64,000 nucleotides of DNA, taken from assembly GCF_026113935.1 (NCBI RefSeq), contig NZ_JAPEUL010000007.1, forward strand, positions 620,001-684,000, written 5' to 3'. A program made the position numbers and the translations under genes. How positions within the stretch are numbered: position 1 is the first letter of the stretch; every line of letters begins with the position of its first letter. The DNA is from Marinomonas rhodophyticola (GTDB lineage: Bacteria; Pseudomonadota; Gammaproteobacteria; Pseudomonadales; Marinomonadaceae). The notes under the pieces were generated by a model, which was not told where the DNA came from, ran no database searches, and was given only the letters and a program-made list of their open reading frames with translations. This document shows positions 58,742 through 64,000 of this stretch, in pieces.

Positions 58742-58875
58742 GATGTATCCTTATCTGAATGGGGATTGTATTTTGATTTTTGATGCGGGAACGGTCGATT
58801 ACATGGTGTTACACTAAACGTTTGTGTTAAAAACTTTTCGGCTATGTGAAAACTTTGACTTACTTATGGCGTAGT

Positions 58876-59046
58876 CGACATCATGGCCATGATCCAAATC
58901 ATCCGAAACTACCAACAACAACTCGCCAGAATCCAAACCAACCCCGCATGGGTTGACCAAACCATCGAACGCGTCAAAAACGCCACAGGCCGACACTTTG
59001 GGGAGGGTTAGAACAGGGAAGGAAAACAAGGGGCGAAAGCCCCTTG
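58876..59046 (+). repeat. Copy of the KilA-N 3' end plus terminator
   Basis: 136 bases match the end of the KilA-N gene (57993-58128) with about four differences, three of them silent, followed by the same terminator hairpin. The frame is open but lacks the KilA-N domain. The silent changes suggest it came from another allele rather than a new duplication. Confidence 0.9.
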
Positions 59047-59053
59047 GCACTGT

Positions 59054-59209
59054 TTAGCGGCAGAGTGGTCCACTGTTGCTCGCCATTGCCTCAAATGCGG
59101 TATGGTTTTTATAACAGTGGTCATTTATCCAATGTAAACCATCAAATTTTATAAATAGTACAGTTGCAGTGCATGCTATGACGATTAGACAAATTTTTAG
59201 ATATCGCAT
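59054..59209 (-). CDS. Small membrane protein (51 aa, prophage cargo)
   Basis: Starts MRYLKICLIVIACTATVLFI, a transmembrane or signal segment, then a short polar tail with three cysteines. A GAGGA ribosome site lies about nine bases upstream. Its stop is eight bases from the repeated terminator. Too short to assign a function. Confidence 0.55.
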   Translation of the reverse strand: MRYLKICLIVIACTATVLFIKFDGLHWINDHCYKNHTAFEAMASNSGPLCR

Positions 59210-59349
59210 TATTTATTTTCCTCATGGTAATTTTGTGAGGAACCTATTGTAGGGACAAAATTGAGGCAAGTTTCCACGTTTTAGTAGCAAAAAATGGCGC
59301 TTAATTCGACCTAAGGAAAAAAAATGACCTAATTAGCGTGTTTGATCGA

Positions 59350-59374
59350 TCATTTCTGGCCGAAAAATCGGAAA
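59350..59374 (+). repeat. 25-base border motif, copy 1
   Basis: The sequence begins TCATTTCTGGCCGAA and ends AAATCGGAAA, containing CCGA-AAAA-TCGG. It lies upstream of the 51-residue cargo gene and recurs at 60303. Confidence 0.75.
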
Positions 59375-59402
59375 TCAATCTGCTGGGCAAACAACACTAT
59401 CA

Positions 59403-59446
59403 AACGAGTGAAAAGCGCCACAGGCCGACACTTCGGAGAAGGATAG
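59403..59446 (+). repeat. Third, shortened copy of the KilA-N 3' end
   Basis: 44 bases match the last part of the KilA-N gene, to its stop codon, with several differences. No terminator follows it directly. Confidence 0.8.
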
Positions 59447-59630
59447 CATTCTTAAGTTGTTGCAATATGTTTATAGGGGCGCTAAGATTAATTCATTGAC
59501 AGAGATGTCATATGGATGCAGCAGAGTGAGTCACATCACACATCCGGCTACCGTAAAAGGTCGAGGGCAACTCGGTAAAGGCTTTCTGAATATCGGGCAT
59601 AGGCTCAAAATTTGGATCAATGCTCGACGG

Positions 59631-59653
59631 AACCCGCTTTTAGGCGGGTTTTG
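59631..59653. terminator. Terminator before the third cargo gene
   Basis: AACCCGC (59631-59637) with GCGGGTT (59644-59650) and Ts. It ends the minus-strand cargo gene at 59654 from a plus-strand point of view as well. Confidence 0.7.
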
Positions 59654-60218
59654 TTATTTCTGGGGTTTGGGAAGCGGTTTTCCTAACCTAAGATTCTTCG
59701 CAATGTTGAAAAAGTTCACCTTATCCAGCTTGGGCATCACGTCCTCAGGATAAGCACTGGTAATGTGTATCCTCATTAACTTTTTCTCTCGGTACATCTT
59801 AAAGGGCACGAAATAGATGATTTGCCCTTCTTCCTCTGTGTTGATAGTGACAGAGGCATAGCTTCCATAACCTGCGTGTCCTATGCGGGTTTTTTTGTCT
59901 CCAAAGGCATCAACAATTTGTCTCAAATACTTTTTTGATAATTCATATCGAACAAAGCAAAACGGCCTGCTTTCTTTTTAGGGTGTGGTACATCAGATCC
60001 GCTTTTTCCGCTTCTGTTTGATGAGGGTAGTCCTTTGCAAAGCAGTGGAACGAGTAGGAAACTACAAAGGTATAGGTTTCTTTTTTCCCGTTTATGATAT
60101 CGGAGTAGGTCGCTTCATGGGCGTCTAGGTGACTAAGATCGTATACTTGGCCGTTTGCATCGGTAAACGGCCTCCACTTAGCTACCTCGTCTATCTTTCT
60201 CCGCATTCCTCGTCCCAA
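59654..60218 (-). CDS. Hypothetical prophage protein (frameshifted)
   Basis: Two frames join into one protein of about 187 residues. The first part (KWRPFTDANGQVYDLSHLDA, then FHCFAKDYPHQTEAEKADLM) continues after an indel near 59955 with RPFCFVRYELSKKYLRQIVD and ends in AYPEDVMPKLDKVNFF. ATG 60206 may be the real start. Function unknown. It is the third minus-strand cargo gene of this zone. Confidence 0.6.
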
Positions 60219-60497
60219 TTTATCAAGAGTAAAGCCGAGTAATATACCTTTGAACAGTTATGAATTCCATGTTGGCGAAGGAGGGTTGTATTTCATATCG
60301 CCTCATTTCTGGTCGAAAAATCGGAAACTATGTTAATTCGCATAGTTCAAAATAGTGTGAGCATCTATCGCCGCCATGCTAAATGACTAGGTAGGATTAA
60401 TTAGTTGAAGCGCCTTGAAAATAAAAATACTGCATATATAAACTGTATGGATATCCAGTTGTTTGTGATATTCATATAATTACTTTTTAAAATAGGA
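60219..60497. other. Non-coding stretch before DUF1496 gene
   Basis: About 280 bases. It holds the second copy of the 25-base border motif at 60303-60327; nothing else recognisable. Confidence 0.4.
60303..60327 (+). repeat. 25-base border motif, copy 2
   Basis: Identical to the copy at 59350 except for one C/T difference. It lies 85 bases upstream of the third cargo gene. Confidence 0.75.
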
Positions 60498-60743
60498 ATG
60501 TTTATGTTGAAAAAAATAACATTGGTTGCCGTTTGTATTATGTCTCTAAATGTACCTGTTCAGGCCGAAACGATTAAGTTGTCACCGAAACCGACGGTAA
60601 CAACCTCTAACGATTCATCAGATCAGCGTTGTGTCCACAATGGTATGCAGTATAGCGTTGGCATGGTGGTTACGACTGATGAAGGGTCATTTAGATGTTC
60701 CCCTCCGGTATTATCAGTACATTGGCAATCTGTTGAAAAATAA
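60498..60743 (+). CDS. DUF1496-like exported protein
   Basis: An 81-residue protein: signal peptide (ITLVAVCIMSLNVPVQAE), then RCVHNGMQYSVGMVVTTDEG and RC, the two-cysteine pattern of DUF1496. Periplasmic. It is the only cargo gene on the plus strand and has its own terminator. Confidence 0.7.
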   Translation: MFMLKKITLVAVCIMSLNVPVQAETIKLSPKPTVTTSNDSSDQRCVHNGMQYSVGMVVTTDEGSFRCSPPVLSVHWQSVEK

Positions 60744-60762
60744 GATTCGATAATGATCTTCG

Positions 60763-60786
60763 AACCACCTTCGGGTGGTTTTTTTG
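60763..60786 (+). terminator. Terminator after DUF1496 gene
   Basis: AACCACC-TTCG-GGTGGTT followed by Ts. Confidence 0.92.
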
Positions 60787-61125
60787 TGCCTGAACAAAAC
60801 ATATTTATCAAAAAACACCTGTGATTTGCCGCCAACATGCCGCCATTGAGTTGTGAAGCCGCTTTGCTGTAGCTCAATAAATACAAGGCTTTAACCATAA
60901 AATGTCGCTTTCATAAGAAGAGAACGACATTTTGCTTTTTGCGCGCGCAAGGCTTGCGAGGCAGGGAATTAGGCGCTAAAGTATCTCCACGCTGTTAGTT
61001 TTGTATCTGACAGCAACACAACTTATCAGGCCTCGCCAAGTGCGGGGCTTTGTCATTTCTGGGCCTCGCTTTTTGCGGGGCTTTTTCGTTTCTGGACTGG
61101 ACGCACCATATGAAATTCCTACCGG
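60787..61125. other. Non-coding region before the lysis genes
   Basis: About 340 bases with no gene recognised. It contains an inverted repeat AAAATGTCG/CGACATTTT (60899-60933) and two related hairpins at 61030-61086. A late promoter or antiterminator site is possible but not identified. Confidence 0.5.
61030..61086 (+). terminator. Two tandem terminator-like hairpins before the lysis genes
   Basis: GCCTCGC/GCGGGGC occurs twice (61030-61048 and 61063-61081), the second with a T-run. Such a block fits a point where a late antiterminator would act. Confidence 0.65.
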
Positions 61126-61404
61126 ATGAGCCTCCTACAAACAGCGGCATTCGTCATGGTCGGTGTGCTAGGTGGGGCTGTGAAATATCTTCGTGACTTT
61201 CAGCAAAATTCTAAAAAATTCTCATTAATTCATATGCTTATCGCGGTTTTTACTGGCGGTTTCTTGGGCATGTTGACGTTCTTTTTGTGCACGTCGATGA
61301 ACATGCCGCCAGCGATGACAGGCTTTATGTCGGGTGTAGCGGGGCTGATGGGTGATGAAGCAATCAAACTATTTATCAATCGATTCAAGCGGAGCCTGTC
61401 ATGA
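61126..61404 (+). CDS. Phage holin
   Basis: A 92-residue membrane protein with three hydrophobic segments (about 7-22, 36-56 and 63-80), a positive tail (KLFINRFKRS) and an endolysin gene overlapping its end: the typical holin position. It resembles the LydA/class II type. An ATG at 61110 in another frame precedes the start, so a frameshift at the N-terminus cannot be excluded. Confidence 0.78.
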   Translation: MSLLQTAAFVMVGVLGGAVKYLRDFQQNSKKFSLIHMLIAVFTGGFLGMLTFFLCTSMNMPPAMTGFMSGVAGLMGDEAIKLFINRFKRSLS

Positions 61405-61919
61405 GTTTAAACCTATCTCAATTACGTGAATACGTTGTGGTGCCTGCGTTACAGCAGCTGGGAATGTATTCATTAGCCGCTGAACAGCTTGTGTTAGGGA
61501 CGATTGCCCAGGAGTCCCACGGTTCGTATCTGAAGCAATTAGGGAAAGGCCCAGCACTTGGCTTGATTCAGATGGAGCCAGCTACGCACAAAGATCTTTG
61601 GTTGAACTTCATCAAGTATAAGAGACCAATCCGACACGCTTTGTTGATGATGACGTCTGATAGTGTTGATGAATCCTATGATGTGAACGGTTGGCCTGAT
61701 CATGTTGCGCTTATTTGGAACCTCAGATATGCCATTGCGATGTGTCGTGTCCACTACTATCGAAGACCAGAGAAACTGCCAGAAGCCAATGATATCAAGG
61801 CTTTAGGGGCATACTGGAAAGATCACTACAACACAATTCATGGCGCTGGAACGGTGCATGAGTTCGTCAATAACTTTCCGTTTGAGCTGTACGGAATCGA
61901 TAAGGAGCAATACGTATGA
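61401..61919 (+). CDS. Endolysin-like glycosidase/transglycosylase
   Basis: A 172-residue protein: LGTIAQESHGSYLKQLG carries a glutamate in lytic-transglycosylase context, followed by GPALGLIQMEPATHKD. Located right after the holin with an ATGA overlap. It should degrade peptidoglycan at lysis. No signal peptide, so export through the holin is expected. Confidence 0.75.
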   Translation: MSLNLSQLREYVVVPALQQLGMYSLAAEQLVLGTIAQESHGSYLKQLGKGPALGLIQMEPATHKDLWLNFIKYKRPIRHALLMMTSDSVDESYDVNGWPDHVALIWNLRYAIAMCRVHYYRRPEKLPEANDIKALGAYWKDHYNTIHGAGTVHEFVNNFPFELYGIDKEQYV

Positions 61920-62086
61920 GCACGATTTTACTAGCCATTTTGAAGACATTACTGACTAAATTGGTCACTGAAAAGGTGTTAATTGCCGTATTCCTACATG
62001 TGGCCGAATTCCTGACAAAAAAGAGCAGCAATACTCTGGATGATAAGCTTGTTGAGGAAGTAAAAAAGGCCCTGAACGAATCTTGA
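61916..62086 (+). CDS. Small phage protein after endolysin (56 aa)
   Basis: Begins MSTILLAILKTLLTKLVTEK and ends KKALNES; a hydrophobic N-terminal half and charged C-terminal half. ATG overlaps the endolysin stop (ATGA). By position it could be a spanin-like or lysis accessory protein, but no motif supports that. Confidence 0.6.
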   Translation: MSTILLAILKTLLTKLVTEKVLIAVFLHVAEFLTKKSSNTLDDKLVEEVKKALNES

Positions 62087-62143
62087 ATTTCCCCTCAATT
62101 TGGCTCGTTTTTGTTAGCTGTTGATAGAGCTGTTTTCCGTGAC

Positions 62144-62195
62144 AAAAACAGCCAATGTGTATTTTGAGAAAAAACGCTCAAAAAAGGCTGTTTTT
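62144..62195. repeat. Nested inverted repeats upstream of terminase
   Basis: AAAAACAGCC (62144-62153) pairs with GGCTGTTTTT (62186-62195), and TTTTGAG (62162-62168) with CTCAAAA (62177-62183) inside. It lies in a 300-base non-coding gap before terS, where lambda-type phages carry cos. It might be part of a cos/pack site or a terminator. Confidence 0.55.
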
Positions 62196-62389
62196 ACGTC
62201 ATTCCTGACCGTTAGGTTAATGTCTTTAATTTTGTTTAAGTTGTTGATTTGTATAGAAAAGGTACTCTGTATGGGGGCCTTTTTTCTGCGGGTCTAAGAC
62301 TCGCGGGGTCACAGAAATTTTTCAGAAAATAACTTGTTATTCCTATTCCGGTTTTATCCACTTTTTCGATTAAATGAGAATATTTTGTA

Positions 62390-62965
62390 ATGAGGCTCAA
62401 TAACTGTACTTGCAAGTGCGCTTGGCATTGTTGATCGCACAATTCGAAACCATGTTAAAGATGGCTATGAATTGATTTACCTAGCTTCGGGGAAAATTGA
62501 TGTTGAGAAATCTGTTCATTCTTATGTGAAATATCAATCTGAAAAGATACGTCACATGAAGGCTAATAGAGGTAGGGAATCGGGGGAACTAGAAGAAATA
62601 CACAACAGCCAAAAACCCTCGAAGATTGGAAAAAAGAGAAGGAAAAGCAGGCGGCAATAAAACTCCATCTACAAAATGGCCGTGAAAGCGGTGAATTAGT
62701 GCCATATGACGCCTTGTTGGAGTTGGTAAATGGCCCACTTTCTATGTTTAGAAGGCAGCTTTTAGACGTGCCGAATCAGTTACAAAAACGCTTAAAGCTT
62801 ACACCAAAAGAGGTGAAATCCATTGAGCAGGTGGTTGAAGGTGCTTTTGACAGTTTGAACGAGCTTGGAAATGATGAATTACCGTCGCTTATCGAGAGCA
62901 TTCTCGAAAAATATTCTAAGCATTACGTCCCCGCCGAAGAAGATACCGTTAATACCGTGGAGTAA
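62390..62965 (+). CDS. Terminase small subunit, Nu1-like (frameshifted)
   Basis: The DNA-binding start (VLASALGIVDRTIRNHVKDG, a helix-turn-helix) leads to KTLEDWKKEKEKQAAIKLHL and NGRESGELVPYDALLELVNG with an acidic end. This matches lambda Nu1-type small subunits. A missing A near 62615 (five-A run) breaks the frame, and another indel near the ATG at 62390 is likely since no start codon opens the frame. Its end overlaps terL. Confidence 0.75.
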
Positions 62966-64000
62966 GGAAAACTATAATTCCGATGCTCAGATATACCCGC
63001 CAAAGTCATTTCAAAAGGCTTGGTTGCTTGCGCTTGAATCGCCTTATATTGAAAAAATCGTTCTGTCTAAAAGTGCGCGTGTTGGTTACGCCATATTCAT
63101 AAACACGTCGGTGGCGTGGCTGGTATCGAATGATCCTGGCAACATCATGATTGTTCAGAACACGCAAGGCGATGCGGAAAAGTTCGCTACGAAAGAGATA
63201 GGTAAGGTGTTTAATCACTGCTCATCAGTGATGTCTAAGTTGTACGGCAAAAACACCTCAACCGAGAAGAGCTTTTTTGGTGGTGATTTGTCCGTTGTTT
63301 GGGCCACGTCTGCCAGTAGCTTCAGGATGGTGACGATAAAATATCTCTTTATGGATGAGATATCGGGTTATCCAGATAACGTTGACAAAGAAGGTGATTC
63401 GATTGATCTGGCTATTACGCGTACTGAGAGTGAAGGACAACGCAAGATTGTTCTTGGCTCCACACCAAAAGAAGCAGGCACTTGTAAGATCACCCGCGAG
63501 TTTTTGCGAACCGATCAGCGTTATTTGTATGTGCCTTGTCCTCATTGCGATTTCAAGCAGCGCTTAAAGTTAGAGAATTTCCGATACTCGCCAAAGAATT
63601 ACAAAGACGCGCATTTCGTCTGCATTCATTGCAGCGGCAAGATTGAAGAGCACCATAAATTCAACATGGTGGAGGCGGGGGAATGGCGCGCCACGCGAGA
63701 GTTTGAATGCTGTGGCGTTCATCAAACGCCAGAACGATGGGACGAAACCGGCTCCGCTTTGTGCTGCAAATGTGGCGAACCGGGCGACACCAACGAGCGC
63801 GGCAAAATAGACGCGGGCTTTCATATTTGGTCGGCCTACAACGACAACCCGAACACATCGTTGCCTTCGATTGCCGCCGAATACGACAAGGCGAAAAAAG
63901 ACCCACGCAAAATGCAAACCTTCATGAATACGAAGGTGGGCGTGGAGTACTCGGACGCATCACGGGCGCACAAGCTTAACAACTTCGAAGAGTTGTATAA
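62874..64000 (+). CDS. Terminase large subunit, lambda gpA family (partial at window end)
   Basis: An open frame from ATG 62874 to the window edge, about 375 residues. The start MNYRRLSRAFSKNIL and the run KSFQKAWLLALESPYIEKIV precede the Walker A-like KSARVGYA. Then come Walker B YLFMDEISGY, LGSTPKEAGTCKITREFL and zinc cysteines in YVPCPHC and CIHC, all in gpA order. It overlaps terS by about 90 bases. This implies packaging by cohesive ends and places the missing head genes to the right. Confidence 0.9.
   Translation, partial: MNYRRLSRAFSKNILSITSPPKKIPLIPWSKENYNSDAQIYPPKSFQKAWLLALESPYIEKIVLSKSARVGYAIFINTSVAWLVSNDPGNIMIVQNTQGDAEKFATKEIGKVFNHCSSVMSKLYGKNTSTEKSFFGGDLSVVWATSASSFRMVTIKYLFMDEISGYPDNVDKEGDSIDLAITRTESEGQRKIVLGSTPKEAGTCKITREFLRTDQRYLYVPCPHCDFKQRLKLENFRYSPKNYKDAHFVCIHCSGKIEEHHKFNMVEAGEWRATREFECCGVHQTPERWDETGSALCCKCGEPGDTNERGKIDAGFHIWSAYNDNPNTSLPSIAAEYDKAKKDPRKMQTFMNTKVGVEYSDASRAHKLNNFEELY

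Larger units (their letters stand above)
45870..64000. mobile_element. Lambdoid prophage (left part; continues past the window)
   Basis: Integrase next to a tRNA, divergent immunity region with S24 repressor and Cro, CII, initiator, lysis genes and a lambda gpA-type terminase in lambda-like order. The left boundary is inferred from the tRNA; the right boundary is outside the window. Confidence 0.9.

Noticed and set aside
63006-63979. Minus-strand and alternate-frame reading frames near the window end
   Set aside because: They are shadows of the terminase large subunit, whose frame is open to the edge of the window.

Overview
The window looks like chromosome from a marine gammaproteobacterium of the Oceanospirillales, most like Marinomonas. 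This is inferred from gene order (ftsK-lolA-rarA-crcB-serS, gacA-uvrC-pgsA, ihfB-lapA-lapB-pyrF-comEA), moderate GC and protein similarity recalled from those families. No database search was possible.

Layout. 1-6.2 kb: ftsK (3' part), lolA, rarA, crcB, serS, a siroheme-type methyltransferase. 6.2-7.5 kb: an IS110-family insertion. 7.5-15.2 kb: the tusEBCD tRNA-thiolation operon, yccA, hpf, a DnaT-like plus lambda-P-like pair, gacA/uvrY, uvrC, pgsA. 15.2-17.9 kb: a tRNA Gly-Cys-Leu cluster followed by a decayed integrase and island remnants. 18-22.2 kb: small genes, an EAL-HDOD protein, two tRNA-Ala genes and a ParDE module with a broken toxin. 22.4-31.5 kb: recCBD. 31.6-45.7 kb: trpS, a Tim44-like protein, cheW, gsk, moeB, trxB, ppa, ihfB, lapA, lapB, pyrF, comEA, a SulP transporter and uvrB.

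From tRNA-Val (45.8 kb) to the end of the window lies a lambdoid prophage that continues past the right edge. Leftward genes run from the CI-type repressor through a tandem CsrA fusion, a shortened sliding-clamp-like protein and a putative excisionase to an integrase next to the tRNA. Rightward genes are cro, CII, an O-like initiator, HNH nuclease, a second integrase, a convergent toxin-antitoxin pair, a C4 antisense RNA with an Ash-like reading frame, a KilA-N protein, a cargo zone built on repeated KilA-N 3' ends, lysis genes and terminase subunits.

Many conserved genes carry one-base indels: ftsK, cobA, recB, recC, recD, trpS, the Tim44-like gene, cheW, gsk, sulP, uvrB and several prophage genes. 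They cluster around 22.9-35.5 kb, often fall in homopolymers and hit essential genes, so sequence error is the best explanation. These genes are annotated at reconstructed full length with the shifts noted. The most interesting biology is in the prophage: the tandem CsrA, the clamp-like protein, the seven-operator immunity region, the repeat-built cargo zone, and an O-like protein sharing its C-terminal tail with the chromosomal DnaT-like protein.
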